Source: Strigops habroptila (taxonomy: Eukaryota; Chordata; Aves; Psittaciformes; Psittacidae). From it: a DNA stretch of 64,000 nucleotides. Position numbers and translations under genes: made by a program. Where the stretch lies: positions 64,961,225 to 65,025,224 of the forward strand of contig NC_044282.2 of NCBI RefSeq assembly GCF_004027225.2, written 5' to 3'. Positions 1 to 14,480 of this stretch are shown here, in pieces. Under the pieces are notes generated by a model, which saw nothing but the letters and a program-made list of their open reading frames with translations, was not told the origin of the DNA and did not search any database. The number at the start of each line of letters is the position of its first letter. Within the stretch, counting starts at the first letter, position 1.

Positions 1-3000
1 TAAGAAGGCTGTATTGTGTACAGTATATAATAATACATTATACCCAAGGTACTCTTTATAAACAGAGAGGCAAGAAAAAAAGAGTGAAAAACCAAGCAGC
101 TATGAATCATCACTTTTACAACAGGCATCCTGTTGTCCTACTGGAATAGGTTAGGAGAGAAGACATTTTGCAGCAAATAAAGTGCTGATCTTAACAACTC
201 CTAAATGAAAAGGACTTTTTGTTTATTATATATTGTAATTTCACATTCGGATGCTGTCTCTGCCATTTGTTTCAGTTTTCATGGCTTTGGTACGTAGTTT
301 GCGACGGAGCGTTTCTTTTAAACTCCAGGCGCTCCTGTAACGAGAGTTGACATCAGCTTCGTTTAATCATATGTATTTGTGAAAGTGCTTATGTGAAGAT
401 CACAAATATGCACAGTGCAGCTATCTAGTTCTGCAAGTTTAATCCGAGTCCCAGAAAGTTTCATTGTGGCCCTATGCAAATGTATTTACATAGGAATGGG
501 TCTTGGGTCCTTTAAAGAAGGCAACAAAGTTGGAAGACTGAGGCCAACAAATAAATGAAAGTTTCTCTAAATCCATTGGATAATAGAGGCAGTGTTAAGG
601 CTAACCACAGTGTTGAACTAAACAGAGGGATTACTCCTGGGTTTTGCATCAGTTGTTTTCTGCCGGGTGGCCTCACTTGTCAAAAAAAAAAAAGAGAAAA
701 AAAAAAGTTTAACGGACGAACATTCACATGGCACATTGAGAAAAGAAGTATGCTTAATTCCATCAAAGCTCAGAAATCAGTCATTAATTTATTCTAACCT
801 CCAATTGTTGGTCATTTGTGAAACATCTGGCCTTTAAGTCATAGGAACCTAAACATAAGTACAATGTGAGCTCTTCTGAAGATGGGAGTTGGGTGCAGCG
901 GGGGTGCTATGTTAGCGTGTGTGCACGTATGTGTGTGTATTGCATAGGTTGCAACTGCCACTTAATTTCAGAGAGTTTGAAACATATTAAAATGAATCCT
1001 TCAGTTAATTTACTCTTGAAATTAGATTATTGTTCATTTGCATCTTGGAAAAGTTCTGCCATTCAAAAGAGTCTCTTTCTTCATGGTGAGTTAACAGTTA
1101 GATATTTAGCAATCTTGCAGCTTGCTAGTCAGAAATAGTTTCTAATGAAGTTGAAATTTGAGATAGAAAATGTATAAAAGCTTTCGGGAAAGACATACCC
1201 TATTTTCCATATGGCTAAGTAATTGTTATGATATTTGTTTTAAAGCTGGACTTAGACACTCCTGACTGCCCTCTAATTTGATATGGCTGGTCCCGGCGAT
1301 TCTTCTAGAGGAAACTTTCGTAGTAGAATGCAGTGAAGGAGATAAATAATTTTGCAGCTATAAGCACATTTTAAAGTATAGAAAATAATTCGATCGCCTT
1401 TACTGTCACACGGATAACAGTCTCCAGGTTTTTTGCCTCTGCTGGGAGTTGGAACCTGAGTGAAAAGGAACTGAGCGATTAAAAGCAGATTTGAAATAAA
1501 GGTGGCATCTCAGAACTGGCAAAATTCTGTCTTTTATTAAGCTTAAAATAATGCCTGCTATTTAATTCTCAGGGCTGGGGGGCTGGTTTTCCTTGGGGAG
1601 GGAATATGGGTCTTCATGTATGGCTTACATGTTGCAACATCCCCAGTGATGAAATTTCATGTATTTCACATGGACATAGAGTGAAATTAGATTTTAAATA
1701 TGACAGAAGTATTTAGATCTGTCAATCTACATGGCTATGTGGGTATCTCAGAGCTTTCTGTCTTCAGGCACTTACCTGCTTGTACTAGGTTTTGTTTTTT
1801 AAAGACCAGTTGGAGTTGGCCCCTCTTTGGCCTGATCATTTGCTTTGCTTGATCAGCAGAGGCTGGCTGCAGCTATAGGCTGTTTTGATGATAATGGTAA
1901 TGATGCTATCCAAGCGCATAACAAAAAGAAAGAATTTTGAAGGTTTTGTATAAAGCAGCTCTTTCTCTTAATATTTGTTTATCCTTTCCCCCTTGCAAAG
2001 TAAAGAAATCTTTAATCCCCACTCCATTGTGAAATTTACTGTATCTGAATCTAGACCATTGTAACTCCTTTCAAGCTGGGTTTTATCCTTTCCTGCTAAA
2101 GGGATATCTCTGATTTTGGCAGCCTGACACACATTATATTAAAAAAAAATCCAATGAGTAAATTAGGGGTGGCTTAATATATTTGGATTCCTGACATTTA
2201 CTTGTCCCTGCCATAGTGCAGCTAGAATTTAGTGATGCAAATTCAGAGTGTGTGGGTATCCATGGGCACTCACATGTTGCACAGTGCATGTACGCATGTG
2301 CACATGTGCACAACCCACCAACACAATATGTAAAAAGTCACGTTTCAACTTTATTAAAGCCCTCATTTCTGAGGCACTGATGTCCAAAGTACTGCTAGGA
2401 TAGTGGAGATGAGAGGAAAAAAAATAAAATCTCTTTAAACAGCTTGTGAAATGTAATGTTTGAAACGGTTCTTTGAGAACGTGCAGATTATGGCTTGCGT
2501 AGTGACTCTTTCCAGCTCTCTGGGAAATGAGCTGTTGACATTCTTTTGGGTCATCATCCGAGATAGGAGGGCAACCACAAGGATTTAGCAGATAAATTCA
2601 TTCAAAAAGACCTTTATCCATTTCATTGCAACTTGGAAACGTTCATGTCGAATAGCAGCATTAATGTAGCCCTTTTAGCCCTTCAAAGTGAGCCTTATGT
2701 TTAAAAAAATATATATAAAAATATAAATCAAATGACCAGGGTAATAACTTCTCTAGGTCTTCTAAGAGGTAATTCATTATTTACATAATTCTGGAGCATA
2801 AACCCTTCTTTCCTTCAAGAGGCTCTGAAACAGAATTGGGGATCTTATACAGTGAAAGAGTCTCTTTTGAATTCTAATCAACTGGATCTGTCCCAAATTC
2901 ATTTCTAGTTGATTGTAAACAGTGGAAATCAAATTAATTTCTTCTTATCTTGTCTTCTGAAGAAAACTAGCTACATGTTTAAAAGGTTTTATTTTTAAAT

Positions 3001-6000
3001 ACAGCTCAGAATTTTATTAGGGGTTTTTTGTTCTTCTTTTTATTTTAACTTTATAAACCAGGTGTTGACAGCATGGGTTTTGACAGCCAGGCGACAGTTC
3101 TGCATTAGCATAGGTGATTATGAAACAAATAGGGGAAAAAAAAAAAAAAGATTTATTTTTTTTTTCCTTGAACTCGAATGATACTATATAGGCTGAATGT
3201 GCAGGCAAGGTTCCCACAATGCACTGTGAAAACCTAGGCTAACAACCACCCCGCTGCGTTGAAAACCCCCAAAAAAGACAAAAGCACAATGAAATAGAAA
3301 GCTTACCACCGGTAGCTTTCAAAACGACAAACTAGGCAAACTATACATCTCCACCACTCCAATTTTGTCAGAATGCTAATGAGCTTGCTCTGATCTTTAC
3401 TCGGCTTCCCGTGTTTTCTACATCTTCAAGGACCACATGGCGCTAGCAAAATAAAGACAACTAAATGAGAATTTCGAATGCTTTTTGTGTTAGGACCTGG
3501 TGCCTTTCAGTTGACGCACTCGTTGAATATTCTCAACTTAAAAGCGTACAACAGGGGGCTGGGTATGAACTTTTTAGCAGGGGGAAATTTGTACAAAAGT
3601 AAATGAGTGTGATGAGGAAAATATGAGAAAAATTTCTGATTAATTTCCGCTCTATAATATCAATGACACCTTCAGCCCCTCTCATACTCCTCTAACAAGA
3701 GATGCTGATAAAAGATGAATGATTCTGTGTTGTTCACAGTGAATGTTTAGTGGTTTTTTAATAGCGGCATTCTACATAAAAGGCACCAGGAAGTACTCTG
3801 CATTAGCAGTTGAGATCACTAGTTAATAGGATGATGTCTTTTAGCTTTTGTCACAAGATTATTAGAAAGGATGGGTTTCTGTTCTCATCCCAGCATACTT
3901 TGGAGTGCTTGTTGAGTACAAGTGCTAAAATACAGGTTTCTCGGTATTGTTTCGCATGCAAAGTAAAAGCCCTTTTAATGCAACACCTTTTACTTTTTTT
4001 CTTTTTTACCAGGTGATTTTTGTCATTGATCTCTTATCTGCCCCCTTTAGCTGTATTAATCACTTGGAGTGGTATGCTTCTCAATGGGGGCTTGATGATG
4101 TATATGTGTATAGCTTCACTATCAAAAATAAATCCCTTACATGCTCTGCACCTTCACAAACCTGATTACTGAGCTGTATTTACCAATCTGTATTATACCA
4201 TCTTGAATGCTTCATACTGGAGTCGTCCAGTCTGCAATACAAATTTGCACTAGAGGAGGGAGGGGGAAACTAGGAGGAGGCATCCTACTCCCTAAGCCAA
4301 GTTCTGTCTTTTAAAAACAATTAAATTCACAATTCTCTTTGGATTTCTCAAAAGTAAATGTGGAATTGTGTTCACCAGTGTCAGGGCTTGGGAAGTAAGA
4401 TGATGAATGCTCCATTTTGAGAGGTGAACTCCATTTAAAAATTTTTTTTGTTACTATCTTCAAGCTCACAGGCAGACAGTATGAAAAATATCCGTGCATA
4501 TGTAGAAGAAGGAAAAAAATCATCACAGTCTTTTTGTATTTTCATATCTTACCTAAATCAGAAATAATGAATTAATAACACCATAAGTTTTATAGCAGTT
4601 TGCCAGCCTTGCTTTCTTACACTGTTGTTTTGCTTAGCTCATCATGATTGATCTCAGGTGAACTGAAAACTTGCCAAACCACGAGGTGGTAGAGAGTTGT
4701 CCAACCATATTGTGAAAGACAAAGATGCACACGCTGGAGCACAGCAAGAGAAACAGCAGTTCTGGCAGGATAGAAAATTTAAAAGTATCACTGAAAGCGA
4801 CATCTTCGCCATTTACCTGTTTACATCTAGCATAAGAAGTGAGTGAAAGTGTTGAAAAAAATTCGGAATATGTGAATGATGCAAATGTGGCACTGGTTTG
4901 GTTTTTTGCTAGTGCTAGTTTCCCTATTGGAAATACATAACAATTCGGAGGCTAGAAGGATATTAATAATAGCAATTTGTGTTGGACAGAAGATTTTTGA
5001 CACAAGAGTCGGTGATTTTTATTGTAACATGATGACAGTTCACAAACTGTGCATTGGTAGCTACTGTTTTTTTGAAGCAAAGCAATATTATAAAGCACTC
5101 AAGGAGATGCTTCTCTCTCCAGTGTTCAGGAATGTTAACTTGCTGCCAGGGTTTCGATAATGGGAGTTTTGGCAACTATTAAAACCCTGGGTGAAAGAAG
5201 TGCAACAACATTATGATCGAGTTCTTGTTTACAATATGGTAACTGTTCTTCTGCGTTGCATCCAAGCGTGACTTGACTGACCTGAATCCCACTGAAGCCC
5301 GCAGAGCTCTGTAGAAATGCCTGCTAGTACTGAATCCATGCAGTGCAAAGCCATTCATCGAAATTTGTTAATGCAAATAAATTGGCACTCTAGTAAGCTA
5401 TTTTACTGATGTGAGTCTTCAGGGTCCGGATCCTTCATACACAAATTTCTGCACAAGTGTTGGTTTTGTAGTTGCCAGAATCGTGCATTTGATAAGTGAC
5501 TGAGAACTTCTTGAGTTCTTGAGGCTTGTCAACCTTTTTCCAGTTTCCCTTCTGTCGTGTTGCCTCCACAGTCTCTTACTGGCAAACTCCTCCCTCTCCA
5601 ATCTCCATCTTCTCCCATTAGCTGTTCCTGTGAAGCAATCTTGCTTGCTTTTGGTAAAGGAAGACTAGCTGGCCATACTTTTCCAAATGCCCAACATTTC
5701 TACAGCTGAGGAGCTCCCACAGAATGAACACATCATGCCAAACCCTGGAGCTCACAGTTCTGGCTCTCTGATTCAACCACATCTCTTCAGTCTTAGGTCT
5801 GTGCGCTGGTAGGCAGAAGTTCCCAGGAGGAGACCTTTCCGAGAGCAGACTTGGGCAGCATGTGTGTGCAGCCTACCCAGGCCAAGTTCATCAAATCATT
5901 AAAGCAGCTCAGCAGCCACAATGACCTTTTTTTTGTTTCATTTTTCCTCAAAGTAACACAGAATTGTCATTGGCTGGAAGAACAGAATGGTGTCGACCTC

Positions 6001-8867
6001 CTCTCCATGCACTTCCCTGGCTTGTGGCCTCATCATTGTTTTAAAAGAACCTGTCAACAAACTGCTTGAGGCCAGCTTGAAGAAGAGAGTCTGAGCGCAG
6101 CATTGCCTGCATAGCAGGAGGCTACTCTGGGAGAGCCCTAGGCGCTATGAATAGGCTTGCAAGCCTTCCAAAAGTCTTGCAAGACCCAACAGACACTTGC
6201 TTCTTTTAACTGATTTCCATCTATCATTGTGGTATTGCAGTATAAATGCTCTTTCATGTGGTAGGCATAGTCTTTGGCTTTATGCCTGGAAGTTAGCTTT
6301 CTCTACAATAAGTGTCTGCCTGTAAAGAGAAGGTGAGGGGAAAGGCACTTTGGTCACCCTGGGGCTCCCAGCCCATGATGCTACTGCAGTCTGTAGAAAG
6401 CTGCGTTATTTTTTCTTGGGGTTTTTTTTTCCCCATTTACCACCAAAACCACCTATTCTGTCAAAACTGGAAACTGTGAGGCCCCAGGACACCTCAGCCT
6501 ACCTGAACTTGTCCAGTTAGCCTTGGGAAGCTTTGGATCCCCGAAGTACAAACGTGCCAATTCCCAGTAAGAGTAGGTGTCTTCATTAGCACCAATAGAA
6601 GGTCACATTCATTGCCAACCATCATCTCACTTCAGGCAGTTGCTTGGGTTACACTCAGCCCTAACCATTAGAGAAGTCATTTTATACTGTCCACCACCCC
6701 TTCCCAGTTCGAGGAGAATATGTTCAGAAGGAAGTAAGGCATTGTTGGTAAAAATGGGGTAATATGCTGACTTAATATAGCACAATTCAATGACTTTAAG
6801 GTTAAGTGGTCTCTCACTTCAGAATCTTGCCCAGCCATCACTTGCAAAGTAAAGAGGCAAGGAGTGGTTATGAGCCATAAAGAAATTACTCTCACACAGA
6901 ACAAAGCATCCAACTCTACTTGTCAGCCTGCAAGTGAAATCATCATCTGCCAGACCATCATCACCTTCTTGGTGGATTTCCAAGCGTGAGCTACTGTTTT
7001 TTCCATAGCTTCAAAGGTTTGAGTGTATCAGGTAATGGTGCGTGTTTCCTGTGCTGCAAGCAAAGGTCTGTTGAATATTTTTCCCAAGCCCATGCTTCTT
7101 CTGAAGCTGTGCTACATGAGGAAATTTGGGTACAGAGAATACCAGAGGGTGATAAAGGACACGCATTGGTTCTGCTCAGTGCTAGGATCCCTGCAGGCAC
7201 TGTCCTCAAGGCAGGAAGCATCACTTTCTTACTGGAGTCTCTCCAGATGTTTCAGTTGAATCTCACCTCTTGTTGCCTGAGTTTTGGGCCATAAACTATG
7301 TTTTTTCTTGGTCTGGTTTGATGCTCCTACATTGAAAATACATTCATAATCTTTATGAAGCCCAAGCATTCTGTTTCTGTTAATTTTTTGTTATTTTCTA
7401 GTGGCCACTGCCTTGACTCGTCACGTAGAGAAAATCAGCAATCTTTGAGGCAATTCATCTTTTGTGGAAGTTTCAGCTCTGTGATAATTTTAGGTTGCCA
7501 AGACTACAAGCCACAAATGTTTGTCCTCCTGTGAGTCAGTCCCACTCCAGGTAGAATAAATCCTTGCACGTGCTGAGTTGTGGTCAGAACCCTGACCTTC
7601 TGTTTACGTAGCTCTCAAAATTTTAAATAGCCTGTCTGATTTATTAGGTTTCAGAAACCAAAGAAATTGCAAGTTTCCTACTTGATATTAGGCTAATTTG
7701 ATGTGTGCTTGTGATAAAGGCATTCCCTCAGCGGTGGCTCTGTTTCGTTAGGGTTACAGTACTTTTGGGGGCTGAAATAGAGTCAGACAATGCACTGCAA
7801 TGTAACTCTGCCTGGCAGATTCTTGGCAGTCGTTACCTACCTTTATGAGACTCCATTGTGTGGACATCAATGTCTCCTTCTCAACTGTTCTCAGACAGCA
7901 AGTTTTAGTGGCCATGAATTTGCCTTTCTAATGTTGTTCAGGCATTTTCTCGTCCATTTCAGACTCAGAAAATTGTGCTAGGGCTGCATGTGCTAGCTAG
8001 CTCTTCTGCAGTGTCATCTAAAAAATTGTCCCGTCCTGTTCATCTCTTGCTGGCTATTCTTATTTATTTTCAGTGATTTTTAATAACTGAGAAGGTCCTT
8101 GTTCAGTGAAAAGAAGTAGTATTCTGGAATAAAGCTGGGCATGGTAATCTGAAATGGGAGGCTTGAAGCTCAAGGTGCAACAAGAGTTGTTTTAACAAAA
8201 ATTCAGAGCTTTCCCACCAAAAGTGGCCCTCTGAAAGCAGAGGAGGGTGATTTTTCAGAAAACAGGGCTCTTTTGGGGTGCCTCAGTTTCACTCAGTGAA
8301 AAATTGTGGATCACTAGTTGTTTTAAAATCTTCACCACAGTTTTCAGTTGTGTCGGACACGTTTTGCAGTAGGTCTTGTGTAATGCTCCTTTACAAAGAA
8401 TATCTCTTGTGAATATAGGCTTTTCTGCTTAAGTATTTGTTAAATTCAGTAACTTGCATTAAAAACAAGAGCTGGTCCGTGCATTAGCTGTTCATAGTGA
8501 GTGAGATGAGAAGACTCTTAAAATCAGTGGGAAGTCCAACGTTAAGTTCGAAGGGTTCAAGACCTTCCATCACTTTTTGTTAGTGATGTGTAGTTGGTCA
8601 GCTAAAACACCCAGAGTTGTTTCTTGTCCCTTCCCATGTTTCCTTTCAGTAAAACTGTAATTGCCACAGTGGATCAGCCCCATGGTCTGGTCATGAACGC
8701 CATCCCATAGAAGGACAGGTACAGGTTGAACCCAGGCAGGAACAAGAAACTCTGCAGGGGCCAGTTACAGGCTAAATTGGCCCCAGGGAACATTTCATTT
8801 AACCTCTAAAAATTAAAGGTTAGCTCGTGTCCTAAAGCAGGAGGATCCAAATCCTACCTCCTGTGGT

Positions 8868-8888
8868 TTTTTGTTTGTTTGTTTGTTT
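8868..8888. repeat. GTTT run
   Basis: Five or so GTTT units in the EHBP1 intron. Confidence 0.8.
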
Positions 8889-10503
8889 GAATATTTATTG
8901 CAACAGCTTTGCCTTTCCATATTCAACATTCAACCTGGTTTTAATTCTTGCTGAGCTCTTAGTTTCAACATTGCCTCGTGGCGACGAGTTCTACTGGTAA
9001 ATGATGAGGCTTTGAGGAAAGATCATTCTTTTTATCGGTTTTAAACACACCACCTTCAATTTCAGTGAATTTCCTCAGGTTCTTACGAGACAAGATGAGA
9101 CACATCCTAGAACTATTCTTTATTTGCTATTCATGTTCTCCTTCAGGTAAACAAGCCAATCTATCTGCTCACTCCTAACACAGAAACTCGTAAAAACTCG
9201 TCCCCGTGATTGGGCGAATGCAGCTTCTTTTCTTCTCCAGCAGGCAAATAAAGGCAGTAGGGCACGTTTTCAAAAGACCTTCCCATTAAATTTGTGGAAT
9301 TTGCTGGCATTTGGATGGCTCTTGGTGGTCACCTGGCTTCTTTCAACTAACAAATAGCCCAGAAAGAGGAACAGAGCAAAGTTGGCCAGTTTTTGTAGTT
9401 ATTTGTCCCGCTCTAGTTCACATGCTCTGGCATTCTCCTGCTGGCCTCTTCACCCAAGTGTGTTGAGTGAAGAAAGCTTCTTCTATTCTATTTTAAAACT
9501 GTGTGTAAACATCAGCAAATGGGTGAAGAATGGCTGTCTCTTAAGTAGGTTGTTTTTCATGTAGTTCTGTTGAGGTAAATGGGGAGACATGGGGAGGTTT
9601 CTGTGTTTAACCATGACACCATGGTACACACACTATACACAGTGCAAATAAAATTTAAAAACAATTACTGCTTAAGACAGCATACAAAGTGATTCCTGTA
9701 AACCTGTTATTTCTTGCCAGATTGAATGCGCTGGTTTGGGATGCTGATAGAAACCTTTTTATTATTTATCTTCCGCAGGTTGTAATTCATTTTTGCACAA
9801 CAGCTAAATACATTTACATTTAAGGGTTTTTTAAAAAATATTAATCTATTGGCTTATCTTGACAGATTTACGATGGAATAAAGTGTAGAGGAGTTACTGT
9901 GTTCATCCATTTACACTGTAAACTAATCTTGTCCCTGCATGTTGCTGCTTTTTCTTCCTTTTAAGCAGTATTCGCAGTGTTTCGTAGCACTTTCTTCTCT
10001 GTTTTCTTAGCAATGTACAGGTTTACTATGTTAATCCATATTAGGTTTACCTAATGACTGGCTGCCCAAACGGCTTAAAAATAATGGGTCTAAGTGTACG
10101 TATACGTACTGATAGCTGGCTGAGCAGAAGGGGTGGGTTTGGAAGTATTTTTAGCAGGAAAGGAAAAAAAGAAAACAAATTTTTTTTTCAAATGGATTCA
10201 GAAGAGACTTTTGTCAAAATGCTTCTTATTTAAATGTTTAACAAATAATTAGCTTTCAGTGTAAACAAAAGTCCATTTGTAAATCCTCAAGAATGTGAAG
10301 GAAAAGGTATTTTTAAAAGGCTGCCTGGAAGCTGTACAATGTTAAAATAAGCTAGTTGCTTATATTGCTCTCAAAAAATGGTAGCAGATAAACATGCTTG
10401 TAATTCTTGAGCACTGTAGATGAAAATTGGCTCAAGTTGGTTTTGAATTACAGTCAGGAAAATGATATTGGAATATGTGTGATGAACCACAGGAGAAAAG
10501 AAA

Positions 10504-10528
10504 GGGGTTTGGGGTGGGGTTTGGGGGG
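10504..10528 (+). other. G-quadruplex motif
   Basis: Four G-runs of 4, 4, 4 and 6 separated by loops of 3, 1 and 3 T bases. It lies on the coding strand of EHBP1 and so would be present in the pre-mRNA. Confidence 0.9.
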
Positions 10529-11953
10529 TTTTTTTGCTATTAGTAAAATTCTGGCTATCATTATTTTGGCTATCATTAAAATTTGTCCTAGTAAGGGCTA
10601 AAATCCCCAAACTTTACACTGCAGCCTAGATTGAAGCCTGCACAGGAGCTATTGCAGCACAGAATCACAACTCCGAAGTCAGAGTTTCTCGTATCTGAGG
10701 GCAGAATTTAGTGTCTTGTGCTGTTCCAGGCTTGGTGTTGGGCTCGTTCCTAATCATTGAGGAGAGTTCTGGTAGATGTCAAGTGAAGAGAAGAATAGAG
10801 CACGCATCCTTCACCACTCAAGCCAGACAATGAAATTAGAAAATGGCACTGAGAGTTGATGTGAGAGAATTCCCCTGGATTCCTAGAGGAAGAATAAAAC
10901 AAGAATGAATTGATTAAAAACAAAAGAAAAAAGAAAAAAAGAAAAGGGGGGGGGGAAGGCAGAAGGGAAGAGGGTGGGAGGGAGAAAATAAATTAGAGAA
11001 ACCTTGCCAGAAGCCTTCTCAGAACCTATTTAATAATAAAGTCCAACATTAAAAGCCGTGTTGACTTTTTACATAAAGGCGCGTGTACTTACTGTTTGGT
11101 CTTAGTTTCTGGTTCTGCATTTTTCAAATCTCTTACCGAGCATTTTGCATTCGTATGATGTTTGCAGCACTACCCGCTCTTATTTGAAGACTGTTTTCAG
11201 AAGTCATTATTGAACTATAGGATAAAAAGGTATAAGCATAATTACGTGTTAAAGAGAATAAATATGTTCTGCTAGATAGTTAACCAGATGAGGTTAAACA
11301 AGATAAGATGAATTCTGGTCTTTTTAGAAAACTGACAGTCTTCATTTTAAGCTACAATGTAAAGTGCTTTATCCTGAGATTAGGTATTGTGGCAGAAGCT
11401 AAAACTGCCTTTTTCCCCTAACCGTGCCAGAATACAACCTCCTTTTCTTTTTGCGCTAACAAGACTGCTTTACCACCACAGCCCACTCTAAGTAATTAAA
11501 TCAATCCTTTGTACTTACCGTATTCTCCTCTAGTGACGGTACTAGATCTGATTATATGCTTCATGCATATTCAAAGTACGGCACTGACAGCTCTTTAATG
11601 AGCTCTTACTTAATCAGTACGAACAATGTTCATCTTGTTCTTTTTTTCCTCATACATTAGAGCTAGGAACAGTTGGGGAAAAAATGAAACATCCAGCATT
11701 CATTTGAAAAATATATTGTACTTTGAAAAGTGTCTAAGCTGGGGAAGTTGCATTCTGCCCTTTAAAAGTCTGATGGACAAATTGGATTACTAGTATTGGA
11801 TTAAATAACAAATGGTTAGAGGAGAAATGAGAAAAGCTCGCTGTGATCACAGGCTTTAATATTTTTTGTTACTTATAAAGCTGAAGGGGTCTTTAACCAG
11901 TTATTAAAGTCAGGATTAATTTGTAATGGTCCAACTTACTAGCTTTAAAAGGG

Positions 11954-11972
11954 TTTTGTTGTTGTTGTTGTT
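11954..11972. repeat. GTT run
   Basis: Several GTT units in the EHBP1 intron. Confidence 0.8.
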
Positions 11973-14269
11973 GTTTTTTATCGAAAACAATAGTGTAATG
12001 CATGTATTATGGAAAAAAATATAAGTTTAAGATCTGTGGGCTATTTATAGATTTTCATCATCTTGTTCTGGCCCAGATAAGGGGTTTGCATGCATAGGGT
12101 CAATTTGTTCTCTAACGTGTTTTTTGCTTCATTTAAATAATCTGTACAGTATTTTTTTTTCCCTGAGAACAACACAGATATTTTTCCAATTTTAATTTTC
12201 AAGCATTCGTAGCAAGTCAATTAAATACTTCTTTTACACTTGCAAAGTGGAAACGAAACCCGCCCCAGCAGCAGCAGGGTTTTACAGAGTGAAACTGTGT
12301 TGGGAAAAAGCATTTTATATTATTTTTTATTTAGAAATTACAAGCGTGAGTTTAGCCTGCAGGATCGCTGCAGTAGCAACACTCAGTTTTTCTTTGTTGA
12401 AAGTGTTTCGCGTGCATCCTTCCACCAAGGGGGGGAAATAAAGTAGTAATGCTCTAATGGTAGTGTATTTGCTGAAAAGAGTTATTTAAATTTCTTATAT
12501 ATGGGAGTTCATCTTTATTTTGCTTGCCTGGGAAGAATCTGTTTCAGCTCCATGCGCAAGAATTTAAAAGCTGATGGTCAACAAATAAAATATCAGCATC
12601 AACTGCTATTACTATTGCACACATGTGTCATTTCACTGATCAAAAAGGCCTTCGCCAGGGTACAATTGGCCTTTTTCCAAATTGCAAGCTTTTTCTCAGC
12701 TTTTTCTTTTTTACTCTTTCTTCTTTTGTTGCTGCCCGGGGATTTGTGCCTATCGCAGCCGATATCACATGACCAGTGTCAGGGCATCACATGGGTCCAA
12801 AGCGAATACAAAAACAGATTAAAAATTCTGTAAAAACAATCAAGACTTTGTTAACTCACTTTTAAACCAGCCTATTCTATGGATATTGCATGTGCTTTGG
12901 TGGCAGCAATAGGCACCTGTTCAGATCTGACGCTCCAGCTCCAAGCTTTACCTACATCTTTTCTCGTTATATGTTGCAACTAACTTAATTTAGGAGGAAT
13001 GCATTAATAGAAAGAAGGTTTTATCTTAAGTTTACGTTCTTACCCTGAGATTACATGGCATGAAATTCAAGTTCAGGTCCACCACTGAGTCAGATGCCTT
13101 TGAAACATTTCTGTCTCCCATTTTTTTTTCAACACTTGCAAGAGCTTGCATTTATAATGGCATCTTTTAGCCAGAGATCCCAGACCACCACAAAACCAAC
13201 AAATTTACTGTCATAAATGGATTAAAATCTTAGTATGACCACATGTGTCTGGTTGCAAGAACTTTGTTCACCGGCAGTGTGGCAATGTGGCAATGTTGTG
13301 CGTTACAGAATAGACTGGTCATTTTGCAGACAAAAAAAACCAATTATCCCCTTTTTCTCGCCCTCTCCCCTAAATAAATTTCAGCTACTTGGTGCATTTC
13401 AACAAAAGGTTTTTAATATTGATTATCATCTGCTTCTAAAAGCAGACCCTGTTCGATGGACCAACACAGCAGCACCTTTGATCTGTAACTTAACAGCAAA
13501 GTATACCTATGCGTTTTAATCCTCTTTGTGGGAGTGCTGAACTGCTGAATATTATTGTAAATGCCACAGTGTAATAATTTCTGCACAAAACCAGAAGTGG
13601 AGGTCTTGGTGGAGAGCATTTCTACATGACAAATTTCTTCCTTATTGCTCCAGTCATCCAGGAGCTGGATCCTGCTGCTTCTGCTTGGAAAAGGGCTGCA
13701 GGGCCATCCCCACTTCAGGATGCTCTGCCCTTCCCATCGCACTGATAGCAAATCATGTACCCTAAAAGCACGCTTTCAGGAACAGTTTTGTCAACAAGGA
13801 GTTTCCCAGAGTGATAAGTGGATATGGGGAGGATGTCTCACATCAGGAAAACATGCCAAATGGCATACCTTCTTCTTACTGTAAGGGTCCACCAGCTCAC
13901 CCGAAGCTTCCCTGTTCATCTTTTCCTTCCCTTGTGCGGATGCACAAAGCCCACAGGCCACAGTGGGGGGGATCAAGCAGTTTGGAGAAGGCCGGTGACC
14001 TTCCCTTGCATGCAGCAGGGTCATAGCCAGGTGAGATGATTCTCCATGCAGATCTGGGCTTGCACACTACCATGGCATCAGGGTGTGAACATGTGCATGG
14101 CAGGCACGTACGTGCAAGCATTTCAAATGCTCCCATCCAGAAATTGAAAGCTTTCTTTTAGAGCAAACCAATATTTTTTCTGGTGTATTTCCAGCTTCTG
14201 GTGCTGGAAATTGCTTCTCTGCAACTAGGGATCCTATGGTTTAAGTTATTAAGATAGCTTCCCCGAGCT

Positions 14270-14480
14270 TACAGCACCTTGCATTAGAGATTTCAAAACA
14301 CTTTGCAAACATCAGAGAATTAACTTTTAGCACCCTTGCAGGATGGGTACAGGTGATTACCCCCATGTTACACACACAGGCACTGAAACTTCTCAGAGAT
14401 CTGCCCACAGTATCTCAGTGAAGCAGTGCCGACGCTGGGGGCAGTACTCAGAAGACCCAGCTCATGCTCCTTTGCCACTA
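14270..14480 (-). mobile_element. Ancient MIR-like SINE remnant in EHBP1 intron
   Basis: The series aacactttgcaaacatcaga, gaattaacttttagcaccct, gattacccccatgttacac, aggcactgaaacttctcaga, ctgcccacagtatctcagtg and agtgccgacgctgggg follows the reverse complement of an amniote MIR-type SINE in order and spacing. Confidence 0.6.

Noticed and set aside
2297-2312. 16-base perfect palindrome of TGTGCACA type
   Set aside because: It is part of a TG/CA-rich stretch and needs no special explanation.
8670-8765. Possible repeat-like stretch in the EHBP1 intron
   Set aside because: No match to a CR1 or MIR pattern could be sustained beyond a few short words.
10096-10109. 14-base palindrome around GTACGTATACGTAC
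   Set aside because: Striking but single, short and without partner motifs; chance is plausible in 64 kb.
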